Source: G965220305 sp965220305 (lineage in GTDB: Bacteria; Chloroflexota; Dehalococcoidia; Lucifugimonadales; UBA3495). From it: DNA of 64,000 nt. The notes below the pieces were generated by a model. It was not told the DNA's origin and searched no databases. It worked only from the letters and a program-made list of their open reading frames with translations. Location: positions 2,294,001 through 2,358,000 of the forward strand of contig OZ244817.1 of NCBI GenBank assembly GCA_965220305.1, in the 5' to 3' direction. Shown one piece after another: positions 19,717 through 27,483 of the stretch; position 1 is the first letter of the stretch, and each line of letters starts with the position of its first letter. The position numbers and the translations under genes are program-made.

Positions 19717-20505
19717 ATGTCCGACTATATCCTGCTGGAACAGCAGCCCCCAGTAGCTACCATCACCATCAACCGGCCCCGGCAGCGAAACGCCATCAAC
19801 TACCACATGTGGGGCGAGTTGTCCCAGATGTTGGCCCGCTTGGACGCCGACCGGGAGGTGCGGGCGGTGGTGATTACCGGCGCCGGAGACCAGGCCTTCT
19901 CCGCCGGGGCCGACATCAGCGACTTTGCCGAGTATCGGGCCGACTCGACCAAGGGTAGAAAATACAACCAGGCGGTGGACGGGCTGCTGGAGACCCTGAC
20001 CGCAATGGGCACTCCCACCATATCCATGATCCAGGGGTTCGCCGCCGGAGGGGGCTGTGAGTTGGCGATTGCCACCGACCTGCGTATCGCCGCCGCGGGC
20101 AGCCGCCTGGGGATTCCGGTGGCCCGTTTGGGCATCACCGTCGGCCACCGGGAGATGCGGGGGCTCATCAACCTGGTGGGCAAGGGCAACGCCATGTACA
20201 TCCTGCTCTCCGGCAGGCTGCTGGACGCCGAGGAAGCCCTACGCATTGGGCTGGTCAACCAGGTGGTCCCGGCGGTGGAGCTACGGGACTACACCTACCA
20301 ATTGGCCCAGGAGATTGCCGCCCTGGCCCCCCTGTCCCACGCCGTCAACAAGCTCACCATGGACCAGGTGTTGGCCAAGCCATCCCTGGCCGACCTGACC
20401 GAAGAGGAGGCCGACCTTCCCCTGACCCAGTTCGACACCCGGGACTACCTGGAAGGCTACCAGGCTTTCCTGGAGAAGCGGGCCCCCAATTTCATTGGCG
20501 AGTAG
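19717..20505 (+). CDS. enoyl-CoA hydratase/isomerase family protein
   Basis: 262 residues, normal family length. The crotonase landmarks are present: TINRPRQRNAIN, GDQAFSAGADISDFA (first oxyanion-hole loop) and IQGFAAGGGCELAIATDLRI (second oxyanion loop with the Gly pair). The position usually holding the catalytic Glu in hydratases (near LGIPVARLGITVGHR) lacks a clear Glu, so isomerase or another crotonase activity is possible. It probably acts in fatty-acid or aromatic CoA-thioester breakdown. tlyA follows 33 bp downstream on the same strand. Confidence 0.85.
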   Translation: MSDYILLEQQPPVATITINRPRQRNAINYHMWGELSQMLARLDADREVRAVVITGAGDQAFSAGADISDFAEYRADSTKGRKYNQAVDGLLETLTAMGTPTISMIQGFAAGGGCELAIATDLRIAAAGSRLGIPVARLGITVGHREMRGLINLVGKGNAMYILLSGRLLDAEEALRIGLVNQVVPAVELRDYTYQLAQEIAALAPLSHAVNKLTMDQVLAKPSLADLTEEEADLPLTQFDTRDYLEGYQAFLEKRAPNFIGE

Positions 20506-20538
20506 GCCCCGCGAAGCCCTCGGGGACGTGCTCTAGCC

Positions 20539-21276
20539 ATGCCGCCCCGACGCCGCATACGGGCCGACCTGCTCCTGGTGGAGCGGCAACTGGCCGAAAG
20601 CCGGGAGCAGGCCCAGAGGCTAATCATGGAGGGACTGGTCTACAGCCCCGGCGGTCGGGTGCTGAAACCCGGCAACTCCCTGCTAGACAGTACCCCCCTG
20701 GAGGTGCGGGGACGCCTCCCCTACGTGGGCCGGGGCGGGCTGAAGCTGGCCCACGCCCTGGACGCCTTCTCTTTGGAGGTGACGGGCCAGGTGGCCCTGG
20801 ACGTGGGGGCTTCCACCGGCGGTTTCACCGACTGCCTGTTGCAGCGGGGTGCCCAAAGAGTCTACGCCGTGGACGTGGGGTACGGGCAGTTGCACCACCG
20901 GCTGCGCCAGGACCCCCGGGTGGTGTTGTTGGAGCGGGTCAATGCCCGCTACCCGCTGGAGCTGCCCCAGGCGGTGGACCTGATTACCCTGGACGTGTCT
21001 TTCATCTCCCTGACCCTGGTCATCCCTCCGGTCTTGTCTCACCTCAAGGCCGGGGCTTACCTGGTGGCCCTGGTCAAGCCCCAGTTCGAGGCGGGACGGG
21101 AGGAAGTGGGCCGGGGCGGCGTGATTCGCGACCCCAAGGTGCACGCCGGAGTGTTGGGCCGGATGATTGCGTGGTCGGTGGGCCAGGGACTGCGGGTCCG
21201 CAACCTGTGCGCCTCGCCCATTCAAGGGGATGCGGGCAACCGGGAGTTCTTCCTGCTGCTGCAAAAGAGCGTTTAA
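20539..21276 (+). CDS. tlyA: TlyA-type 2'-O-ribose rRNA methyltransferase (S4 plus FtsJ domains)
   Basis: 245 residues. An N-terminal S4 RNA-binding domain (residues about 7-66: RIRADLLLVERQLAESREQA) is followed by an FtsJ-like Rossmann methyltransferase with VALDVGASTGGFTDCLLQRG as the SAM motif and LITLDVSFISL. The TlyA family 2'-O-methylates 16S and 23S rRNA and is often misannotated as hemolysin A. The VKPQFEAGREEVGRGGVIRD motif is also typical. The rhomboid-like gene begins 3 bp after it. Confidence 0.92.
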   Translation: MPPRRRIRADLLLVERQLAESREQAQRLIMEGLVYSPGGRVLKPGNSLLDSTPLEVRGRLPYVGRGGLKLAHALDAFSLEVTGQVALDVGASTGGFTDCLLQRGAQRVYAVDVGYGQLHHRLRQDPRVVLLERVNARYPLELPQAVDLITLDVSFISLTLVIPPVLSHLKAGAYLVALVKPQFEAGREEVGRGGVIRDPKVHAGVLGRMIAWSVGQGLRVRNLCASPIQGDAGNREFFLLLQKSV

Positions 21277-21279
21277 GAC

Positions 21280-21837
21280 ATGAAAGACATGATGGCCAGG
21301 ATATTTCCGCTTCTCGGGTTGGTGGCAGCGATATGGGTGGTGGAGTTGGCGAATATCCTAATGGGGCACCGGCTGGGCGTTTATGGAATCGTTCCGCGCA
21401 CGGTGGAGGGGCTGCGGGGCATCCCCCTGAGTCCCTTCCTGCACGGCAGCATCCAACATGCCGTCTCCAATACCGTGCCCTTGCTGGTGTTGGGCGGGCT
21501 TGTGGCGATACGGGGCCGGAACGCCTTTCTGGGAGTGTCCTTGTTCGTCATCATTGCCGGCGGGGCTGGGGTATGGCTGGTGGGGCGGACCGCGTTCCAC
21601 GTCGGGGCCAGCGGCCTGGTTTTTGGCTACTTCGGCTACCTGGTAGCCCGGGGATGGTACGATAGAAGCGTCGTTTCAATCCTGGTCGCCCTGGTGGTAG
21701 TGGCCCTCTACTGGGGGCTGCTGTTCGGGGTTCTGCCGAGGGCGGGTTTCGTGTCGTGGGAAGGACACCTTATGGGGCTGCTGGCCGGCGTTCTGGCGGC
21801 GCGGCTGGGACGGCGGGAGCGGAACCGAGACCAGTAG
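21280..21837 (+). CDS. rhomboid-family intramembrane serine protease
   Basis: 185 residues with about six hydrophobic segments. The rhomboid signature is complete: HAVSNTVPLL (the H-x-x-x-N motif), HVGASGLVFG (GxSG with the nucleophilic Ser) and SWEGHLMGLLAGVLAA (catalytic His helix). It is predicted to cleave transmembrane substrates within the inner membrane. It is translationally close to tlyA and 44 bp before the CinA-like gene, so the three may form one transcript. Confidence 0.88.
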   Translation: MKDMMARIFPLLGLVAAIWVVELANILMGHRLGVYGIVPRTVEGLRGIPLSPFLHGSIQHAVSNTVPLLVLGGLVAIRGRNAFLGVSLFVIIAGGAGVWLVGRTAFHVGASGLVFGYFGYLVARGWYDRSVVSILVALVVVALYWGLLFGVLPRAGFVSWEGHLMGLLAGVLAARLGRRERNRDQ

Positions 21838-21881
21838 CATCTCTAATTCAGCAATTCAGCGTGGTTCAAGGAGGATTTTCA

Positions 21882-22355
21882 ATGGACGTGAAGGAAGTGG
21901 CCGAAATGTTGTTGGCCCAGGGGAAGCGGGTTTCGGTGGCCGAAGCCGATACCGCCGGTCTGGTGGGTTACTTGCTGTGCAGCATACCCGGCAGTTCCCA
22001 GTATTTCCCCGGCGGGGTCATCGCCTACACCGGCGGGTTGAAGCAGAGCATCCTGGGCGTGTCCGACGAACTGTATGACACCAAGGGCAGCGTCAGCCGG
22101 GAGATGGCAATCGCCATGGCCAAGGGGGTGCGCGAGCTGACGGGCACCGACTACGGCGTGTCCACCACCGGCGTCACCGGCCCCGCCGGAGGGCGCTCGG
22201 GAATGCCCATCGGCGCCTTCTTCATCGGCCTTTCGGTCAAGGACGGGGAGGACGCGGCGGTGGAGATTCAAGTCACCGGCGACCGGGACGAAAACAAGTG
22301 GGGCGCGGCCCGGGCTGCCATCGACCTGCTGGGCCGCCACTTGAAGGGGGGGTAA
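21882..22355 (+). CDS. CinA C-terminal domain protein (nicotinamide-nucleotide amidase family)
   Basis: 157 residues starting at the ATG after AAGGAGG (8 bases between). It is the stand-alone CinA/PncC domain: AEADTAGLVGYLLCSIPGSS, then FPGGVIAYTGGLKQSILGVS and GVTGPAGGRSGMPIGAFFIG. The family deamidates nicotinamide mononucleotide in pyridine-nucleotide recycling. The usual AES(C/S)TGG reads AEADTAGL here, with Asp and Thr-Ala replacing the conserved Ser-Cys/Ser stretch near the active site, so activity is uncertain. Confidence 0.85.
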   Translation: MDVKEVAEMLLAQGKRVSVAEADTAGLVGYLLCSIPGSSQYFPGGVIAYTGGLKQSILGVSDELYDTKGSVSREMAIAMAKGVRELTGTDYGVSTTGVTGPAGGRSGMPIGAFFIGLSVKDGEDAAVEIQVTGDRDENKWGAARAAIDLLGRHLKGG

Positions 22356-22356
22356 A

Positions 22357-22719
22357 ATGACCGACAAGGGAATGGTGCTGCTGGTGGGACAAAACCTGTT
22401 CTTCCTGGGGCTGGTGGAGAACCTGGCCGAGCCGCTGGGATACCAGGTGCGGCGGGCCACCACGGAGCGAGCCTTCTGGAACCACTACCAGAGAGGAACC
22501 CCGGCCCTGGTGCTGGTGGACCTGGAAGGCGACGCGGATGCCTGGAGCAAAATCCTGGAGGGCATCAACCAACAGGAGCGGGCCGGGTGTAAAGTCGTGG
22601 CCTTTGGCCCCCACGAAGATGTCGCCACCCTGGAGCGGGCGCGGGACCTGGGCTGCGACCTGGTGCTCAGCAAAGGGGAGTTCAACCGGGACCTGCCCCA
22701 GATTATCGAGGGATTGTAG
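22357..22719 (+). CDS. receiver-domain-like protein, 120 aa
   Basis: It starts one base after the CinA-like stop codon, so the two are coupled. The fold pattern is that of a CheY-like receiver: MVLLVGQNLFFLGLVENLAE (beta1-alpha1), LVLVDLEGDADAW (beta3 with an Asp at the phosphorylation position) and DLVLSKGEF (beta5 Lys). The usual acidic pair after beta1 is missing (VGQN), so phosphorylation is doubtful and it may be a pseudo-receiver. No kinase is nearby. Confidence 0.6.
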   Translation: MTDKGMVLLVGQNLFFLGLVENLAEPLGYQVRRATTERAFWNHYQRGTPALVLVDLEGDADAWSKILEGINQQERAGCKVVAFGPHEDVATLERARDLGCDLVLSKGEFNRDLPQIIEGL

Positions 22720-22788
22720 GGCAGGGGCCTGGTCCCACAGGCTCAGATTTGGGCTTCCCGCTCCGTCGCGGGGTGATCGTGCAGGCGC

Positions 22789-23802
22789 TTATTCATCCTT
22801 AAAGTGGGGCATCACCTTGTTGGCGAAGCGTTCCAGGTTGTCGATGCCCCGCTTCAGGTCCATGCCCGGCCACATCATGCGGAAGGTGGCGTGGGACAGT
22901 CCCAGCGCCCGATACCGCTCAATCTCGCCGATGCAGTCCTCCGGGTCGCCGATTATGAATCTGTCTTGGGCCAATTCGGCAAACTCGGAGCTGAAGGTCT
23001 CGTCGCCGGGCAGCGCCTTGTCCTGGCCCCACTGGGCGTAGGCCGCGTACTTGCCTCCCAGGAAGGGCTGGGCCTCGGCGAAGGCCCGCTCCCGGGTATC
23101 GTGGACGAAAAGCTCCCGGGCCATGGGCAGCAGCTCCGGCGCACCCGAGTCGGTGACGGCTGCCGTCTGGTGGTAAAGCTCCACCTGCCCCTTGATGGTG
23201 GCGTAGGTGGCGTGGGGGTTGATGTACCAAGTGTAGCCGTTGCGGGCCGCCCTTTGAATCGCCGCATCGCCGTTGGCGGCCACCCACACCGGAGGATGGG
23301 GTTTCTGGATGGGGCTGAGGGTCATGCGCGCCCCCTCCAACTGGAAATGCTTCCCCTGGAAGGTAACCTCATCCTCGGTCCACAGACGCCGCATCACCTC
23401 CAGGCATTCCATGTACCGGGACACCCGCTGCCGGCGGTCCACACCAAAGGCGTTGTACTCCTCGTCCCGGTAGCCCAGGGCGGCGCTGAGGATGAACCGG
23501 CCCCCGGTGATAACGTCCATGGTCGCCACCCGCTCCGCCAGATCCACTGGCTGATGCAGCGGCACCAGCAGGGTCGCCACCAGCCCCATGCCCTCGGTCT
23601 CGGCGGCAAGTCTTGCCAGCAAGGGCACCGTCTGGAGTTGCTGGTAGGGAGAGGTCAGGTAGTGCTGCCCCTGGTATGCCAGGTCGAACCCCAGTTGCTT
23701 GGCCGACCGGATGTACTCCACAATTTCCTGGAAGCTCTGCCGCATGTCCGTGCCCAGGGGCTGTTGGCCCATGCCGGTTAGTGAAATGCCGAACTGCATG
23801 GT
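22789..23802 (-). CDS. LLM-class (luciferase-like) flavin-dependent oxidoreductase
   Basis: 337 residues from the ATG at 23802, preceded by GGAGG; the frame is open 26 codons further upstream without a better site. The bacterial luciferase/F420-dependent fold is evident: MQFGISLTGMG, AKQLGFDLAYQGQHYLTSPY, LAERVATMDVITGGRFILSA (the TGGR flavin-site motif), LGYRDEEYNAFGVD and LEVMRRLWTEDEVTFQG. Such monooxygenases use reduced FMN or F420. SAR202-type Chloroflexota carry many paralogues, linked to oxidation of recalcitrant organics. The substrate is unknown. Confidence 0.88.
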   Translation of the reverse strand, partial: TMQFGISLTGMGQQPLGTDMRQSFQEIVEYIRSAKQLGFDLAYQGQHYLTSPYQQLQTVPLLARLAAETEGMGLVATLLVPLHQPVDLAERVATMDVITGGRFILSAALGYRDEEYNAFGVDRRQRVSRYMECLEVMRRLWTEDEVTFQGKHFQLEGARMTLSPIQKPHPPVWVAANGDAAIQRAARNGYTWYINPHATYATIKGQVELYHQTAAVTDSGAPELLPMARELFVHDTRERAFAEAQPFLGGKYAAYAQWGQDKALPGDETFSSEFAELAQDRFIIGDPEDCIGEIERYRALGLSHATFRMMWPGMDLKRGIDNLERFANKVMPHFKDE

Positions 23803-23822
23803 GTTCCTCCGTGCTGTGGGGG

Positions 23823-23862
23823 AATGGGTTAGGGGCGCACGACCGTGCGCCCCTAACCCATT
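23823..23862. terminator. perfect 19-bp hairpin between two minus-strand genes
   Basis: AATGGGTTAGGGGCGCACG and its exact reverse complement are separated by AC. It lies after the 118-aa gene and before the LLM gene on the minus strand. There is no U-tract, so it may be a palindromic repeat acting as a processing or attenuation hairpin rather than a classical terminator. Confidence 0.45.
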
Positions 23863-23896
23863 GACCGGATACTGGGACACCGGGTACCGGACCGAG

Positions 23897-24253
23897 CTAG
23901 CGGTACAGGGGCTTGAAGAAGCTGTGCAAGAAGTTGTGGTTGTGGGCCCAGGTATGGCCCCGCTTCACCACGTTTTCGGGTATCTTCTCCCCCTTCTTGT
24001 GGGTTATCCGCAGGGTCTCGTAGTTGCTCAACTCCGGAGGGGCGTCGGCGGTGAAGATAATCTCGCAGCCCTCCGATTCTACGAACATCTTCAGGCGCTC
24101 GTACCCCTTAATCCGCTTGTTGGGCGTCTGATAAATGTAGAGCTCAGTGGAGCCGAACAGTTCGTCCACATGGTCGTTGCCGTTGCCTCGCCCGCCGCCC
24201 TGGCGCAACTGGCGCCGGTTGAATCCGTGGCCCCGCAGGTTCATTGAACTCAT
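23897..24253 (-). CDS. hypothetical protein, 118 aa
   Basis: Not recognised. GGAG precedes the start. The first 25 residues are Gly/Arg/Asn-rich and probably disordered (RQLRQGGGRGNGNDHVDE). The remainder is alpha/beta-like (TELYIYQTPNKRIKGYERLK, then CEIIFTADAPPE) with a His/Asn-rich end (GHTWAHNHNFLHSFF). It sits between the SMP-30-like and LLM genes on the same strand. Confidence 0.5.
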   Translation of the reverse strand: MSSMNLRGHGFNRRQLRQGGGRGNGNDHVDELFGSTELYIYQTPNKRIKGYERLKMFVESEGCEIIFTADAPPELSNYETLRITHKKGEKIPENVVKRGHTWAHNHNFLHSFFKPLYR

Positions 24254-24347
24254 ACTATTGTCTCCTACCCTGGGTGGGTGCGCTGGTGGGCTTCACCCCC
24301 AACCTAACCTTCCCCCTTGAAGGGGAAGGGACTTCTTAAACAAGCTG

Positions 24348-25250
24348 TTAGGGATAAATGGCCCAGCCCACCCGGTCGGTTTCCGCCTTGAAGAAGTGCC
24401 CGTCGGTGCTGGTGACGAAGAGGGTAGTCCCATCGGGCCCGCCAAAGCAACAGTTGGTGGGGCGTGACGCCGGCACCGGATGGGTCTCAATCACCCGTCC
24501 CTCGGGAGAGAAGACGTAAATCATGGGGCCGGGCCCACCCAGTTCCCAGCCGGCGGTGGCGACGATGTTGCCCTCGGCGTCCAGGCACATGCCATCAATG
24601 CCCCGATGCACCGTGCCGGGTTGCCTCCCAAAGGTGTGCAGCGACCGGTAGGGCCCCAGGGAGCCGTCATCGTTGATGGGGTAGGCCCGCAACTCCCGGT
24701 CCAGGTCCAGCCTATCGCTGTTGCTCTCCGCCACGTAGAGGGTCTGCTGGTCCGGCGACACCAGGACGCCGTTGGGCATGGTGGTGTCGGTGGTGGCCCG
24801 GGTCACCCGGTAGCTGCCGTCGGGCTGGGGCGCGGCCAGCAGGACCGAGCGGTGGTCCAGTTCCTCAACCTCGCTGGGGTCAATGTTGCCGGCGTTCCAA
24901 GGGTTGGTGAACCATATCCGCCCCTGCCGGTCGATGGCCAGGTCGTTGGGGGTGTTCAACTTTGTGCCGTCCAGCCGGTCGGCGATGGTTGCCGTCGTGC
25001 CATCGGGGTCGAAGCGGACAATGGCCCGCCCGCCGGAGCAGCACCCGTAGAGCCGTCCCTGAACGTCGTAGGCCAGGCCGTTGGTATGGTTGGTATTGCC
25101 CCGGGCCTCGCTGATGGCGTCGGTCCTGGGGTCGTACTGCATGATTCGGCTGGTGGGGATGTGGGTGAAGAGGATTACCTCGCCGTCCCACACCGGGCCT
25201 TCGGTTACGCCGCCGTAGGGCCGGGTCAACAACTGGAAACGCCAGCTCAT
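24348..25250 (-). CDS. SMP-30/gluconolactonase-like beta-propeller hydrolase
   Basis: 300 residues with GGGAGG upstream of the ATG. It shows repeated beta-propeller blades and the family landmarks: TEGPVWDGEVILFTHIP (metal-binding Glu), LNTPNDLAIDRQGRIWFTNP (metal-binding Asn) and MPNGVLVSPDQQTLYVAES. The Asp in GIDGMCLDAEGNIVA corresponds to the catalytic or metal Asp. The family hydrolyses sugar lactones or related esters with a divalent metal. The sugar substrate cannot be assigned. Confidence 0.85.
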   Translation of the reverse strand: MSWRFQLLTRPYGGVTEGPVWDGEVILFTHIPTSRIMQYDPRTDAISEARGNTNHTNGLAYDVQGRLYGCCSGGRAIVRFDPDGTTATIADRLDGTKLNTPNDLAIDRQGRIWFTNPWNAGNIDPSEVEELDHRSVLLAAPQPDGSYRVTRATTDTTMPNGVLVSPDQQTLYVAESNSDRLDLDRELRAYPINDDGSLGPYRSLHTFGRQPGTVHRGIDGMCLDAEGNIVATAGWELGGPGPMIYVFSPEGRVIETHPVPASRPTNCCFGGPDGTTLFVTSTDGHFFKAETDRVGWAIYP

Positions 25251-25387
25251 GTAAAGGTCCTCCCGAAGGTATTTGGGCGCCCAACGGATGGGGAAGGGGC
25301 CCTGGGTTTGGGCCGATTGTAGCAGATGAGTCAGATGGGAACAATGCGAAGCTAGACGACGACCAGGGTATTCGCGTATTGGATTGC

Positions 25388-25421
25388 TAGGGACCCGTCA
25401 TTCCCGCGAAGGCGGGAATCC
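25388..25421. repeat. dispersed palindromic repeat (CCCGC..GCGGG type)
   Basis: CTAGGGACCCGTCATTCCCG and then CGAAGGCGGGAATCC form a short hairpin element. It matches 19469-19504, where an IS701-type element inserted at its CTAG edge. It is one of at least fifteen related GTCATTCC...GGAATCC palindromes in the window. Confidence 0.7.
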
Positions 25422-25457
25422 AACTCCCCCATTCAACAGTGCGGTCAACTGTTGCGG

Positions 25458-25466
25458 TGCTATAAT
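25458..25466 (+). promoter_or_regulatory. extended -10 element upstream of lepB
   Basis: TGCTATAAT is an extended -10 box (TGn-TATAAT) 127 bp upstream of the lepB start. No good -35 is visible, as allowed for extended -10 promoters. The same nonamer precedes rpsO and the second enoyl-CoA hydratase. Confidence 0.45.
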
Positions 25467-25593
25467 TGAATGCCAAGCTCGATTTGCGGTAGCCAACCTC
25501 CCGGTAGCCAACCTCCATCGACCGTTGGTCAACGCCGGGGCGGGGCCAAAGTCCCGATGCTCTGGTCTGGACTTCTATGGGTGCGAGTTGTCC

Positions 25594-26169
25594 ATGAGCA
25601 GTTTATTTAGAGAAGTGCTGGAAGCGGTGGTGATGGCCGTGCTGGTGTTCATCCTCATCCAGACCAGCCTCCAAAACTTCAAAGTAGAAGGGTACAGTAT
25701 GCGTCCCACCCTGCTGGAGGGACAGTACCTGCTGGTCAACAAGCTGGTCTACTTCCGGCTGGACCAGGAGCGGCTGGCGCGCATCGTTCCCTTCTGGCGG
25801 GTGAACGAACCGGAGGAACGGTTTGCCATCCATCCCCCCCACCGGGGCGAGGTCATCGTTTTTCACTTTCCCGAGGACCCCACCCGCGACTTTGTGAAGC
25901 GGGTGATTGGGGTGCCCGGCGACCGGATAAGCCTCCGCAACGGGGAGGTGTTCCTCAATGGCAGTAGGCTGGAGGAGCCCTACATCACCTCCAAGGGCAA
26001 CTCCAACGCCGACGTGGTGGAGTTGGAAGAAAGGGAGTATTTCGTGCTGGGGGACAACCGGCGCGGCAGCAACGATTCCCGCAATTGGGGGCCGGTGCCC
26101 GAGGAAAACATTCTGGGGAAGGTGTGGCTGGTCTACTGGCCCCCTTCCATGTGGCAGATGCTGGAGTAA
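25594..26169 (+). CDS. lepB: signal peptidase I
   Basis: 191 residues from the ATG at 25594; the frame is open far upstream but only this start gives the expected single N-terminal membrane anchor (residues 9-25, EAVVMAVLVFILIQTSL). The catalytic Ser lies in EGYSMRPTLLEGQYLLVNK and the general-base Lys in DFVKRVIGVPGDRI. The LGDNRRGSNDSRNWGPV box closes the family signature. It cleaves signal peptides of secreted proteins at the outer face of the membrane. It has one membrane span, as in short Gram-positive-type SipS enzymes. Confidence 0.95.
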   Translation: MSSLFREVLEAVVMAVLVFILIQTSLQNFKVEGYSMRPTLLEGQYLLVNKLVYFRLDQERLARIVPFWRVNEPEERFAIHPPHRGEVIVFHFPEDPTRDFVKRVIGVPGDRISLRNGEVFLNGSRLEEPYITSKGNSNADVVELEEREYFVLGDNRRGSNDSRNWGPVPEENILGKVWLVYWPPSMWQMLE

Positions 26170-26261
26170 CGCCCTCCATCCCCGATGGGGCGGCCCTTGT
26201 GGGGCGGGTTGGCGCCAGGGGCGGCCCCAACCCACCCATTACTAGGGCGCCAGCGGGGAGG

Positions 26262-26585
26262 TTAAGCTGCCGGGGGGCCTACCAGTATGTCCTGGCCGTC
26301 GATACGCACCTGGAACACCCGCAGGGCCTGGGCCGCCGGTGGGGTTATCACCTCGCCGGTGGTGACGTTGAACAGTGCTCCGTGCAGGGGGCACTCGATG
26401 TCGGTGCCGCTCAGGTCGCCCTCGGATAGAGAAGCGTAGGAGTGGGTACAGATGTCGTCGCAAGCGTGGATGTCGCCGTCCACGTTGACCAGCAGCACCT
26501 CTTCGTTGCCCACCTTGACCATTTTCATGTCTCCAGGGGTGAGATCGCCCACCTCGGCGACCTTGACAAAGCCTTCGCTGACCAT
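26262..26585 (-). CDS. Rieske-type [2Fe-2S] ferredoxin
   Basis: 107 residues, with AAGGAGG before the ATG. The cluster ligands are in CTHSYASLSEGD (C-x-H) and ECPLHGALFNVTTG (C-x-x-H), as in dioxygenase ferredoxins and the NirD small subunit. There is no membrane segment, so it is a soluble electron carrier, probably feeding an oxygenase. No oxygenase subunit is adjacent. Confidence 0.9.
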   Translation of the reverse strand: MVSEGFVKVAEVGDLTPGDMKMVKVGNEEVLLVNVDGDIHACDDICTHSYASLSEGDLSGTDIECPLHGALFNVTTGEVITPPAAQALRVFQVRIDGQDILVGPPAA

Positions 26586-27050
26586 GAGTCCTCCTTTGGC
26601 AAATCTAGCGATTCAATTAGGGTATTCCCTTCAATGTGGTTTCGGAAACTATCTCTAACCGTGGTTCGACAGGCTCACCAAGAGCGTGCTGAAGTCGCAC
26701 CGCTCACCCTGAGCTGGAAGGGTTCCCACGTCGGCCAATAGTCTTTTAAGATAGCTTCCTGCGGCGGCTCTGGCCCGGTTTCCCAAGCCCGGCCCCTTTA
26801 GGCCGTCGGGCGGCCAGCAAACTATTATAGGTGAACCCGTGCGACTGGGAAAGTAGCAGCACTGGCCGGGCTAGGACGATTGCAAAGTCCTTCCATACAG
26901 TGGAATATGCCCCCAACTCGTCCTTCCCGCGAAAGCGGGAATCCACAGTTCCAACCTTGGAGTCCTGCCATAACCGAGCGGACGGCGCGAATCGAACAAC
27001 TTTGCAATCGTCCTGCTGGCCGGGCAACTGCCAGACTGCTACCTACGCCA
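26586..27050. repeat. intergenic repeat region with a 16-bp inverted repeat
   Basis: No gene was recognised. AGGACGATTGCAAAGT at 26873-26888 is exactly inverted at 26999-27014 (ACTTTGCAATCGTCCT), enclosing a dispersed CCCGCGAAAGCGGG palindrome near 26926. The layout resembles a small non-autonomous element. Near 26660 there is also a copy of another dispersed motif (GTTCGACAGGCTCACC). Confidence 0.5.
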
Positions 27051-27080
27051 TTGCCAGGGGAAAAGCCCCTATGCTATAAT
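27051..27080 (+). promoter_or_regulatory. sigma70-type promoter for rpsO
   Basis: TTGCCA at 27051-27056 and TATAAT at 27075-27080 are spaced 18 bp apart, with TGC just before the -10 box. The rpsO start is 43 bp downstream of the -10 box. Confidence 0.65.
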
Positions 27081-27123
27081 CGGCAAGAATGTTAACGAAG
27101 AGTGAAAAGGTTTTACACAACTA

Positions 27124-27390
27124 ATGCTAGATGGTGAAATTAAGGAGCGTATTACCCGAGAATACCGACTCCACGACAACGATACCGGCTCCGCGGAACT
27201 CCAGGTAGCGATATTAACCGAGAGAATCAAGCAGGTAACCGACCACCTGCGTACCCATAGAAAGGATACCCACTCCCGGCGTGGACTGGTCACGATGGTT
27301 TCCAAACGTCGCCGTTTGCTCAACTACATCAGCGGCGAGGACGTGAACCGATACCAATCCCTAATCACCAGATTAGGCTTGCGCCGTTAG
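27124..27390 (+). CDS. rpsO: 30S ribosomal protein S15
   Basis: 88 residues, the standard S15 length. Recognisable segments are YRLHDNDTGSAELQVAILTE, RIKQVTDHLRTHRKDTHSRR and GLVTMVSKRRRLLNYI. S15 binds the central domain of 16S rRNA early in 30S assembly. The gene precedes pnp, an arrangement conserved in many bacteria where RNA processing between the two controls expression. Confidence 0.97.
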   Translation: MLDGEIKERITREYRLHDNDTGSAELQVAILTERIKQVTDHLRTHRKDTHSRRGLVTMVSKRRRLLNYISGEDVNRYQSLITRLGLRR

Positions 27391-27401
27391 CATCCCCCCT
27401 T

Positions 27402-27430
27402 AGCGCCCTCCCCTGGGCGCTATTTTGTTG
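27402..27430 (+). terminator. hairpin between rpsO and pnp
   Basis: AGCGCCC and GGGCGCT form a 7-bp stem around TCCCCT, followed by ATTTTGTTG. It can act as a partial terminator or as the RNA-processing hairpin known between rpsO and pnp in other bacteria. Confidence 0.65.
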
Positions 27431-27483
27431 TGTAGATTAGTATCACCCCTTCTGAGTCTGAAAGCGAGGTTGTATACCCCCTT

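Noticed and set aside
24307..24332. CCTTCCCCCTTGAAGGGGAAGG as terminator of the SMP-30-like gene
   Set aside because: The stem is plausible but there is no U-tract on the minus strand and similar runs occur elsewhere as repeats; not called.
26985..27010. GTTCGATTC on the minus strand resembling a tRNA T-loop
   Set aside because: No T-stem or CCA-proximal acceptor pairing; it lies inside an inverted-repeat element.
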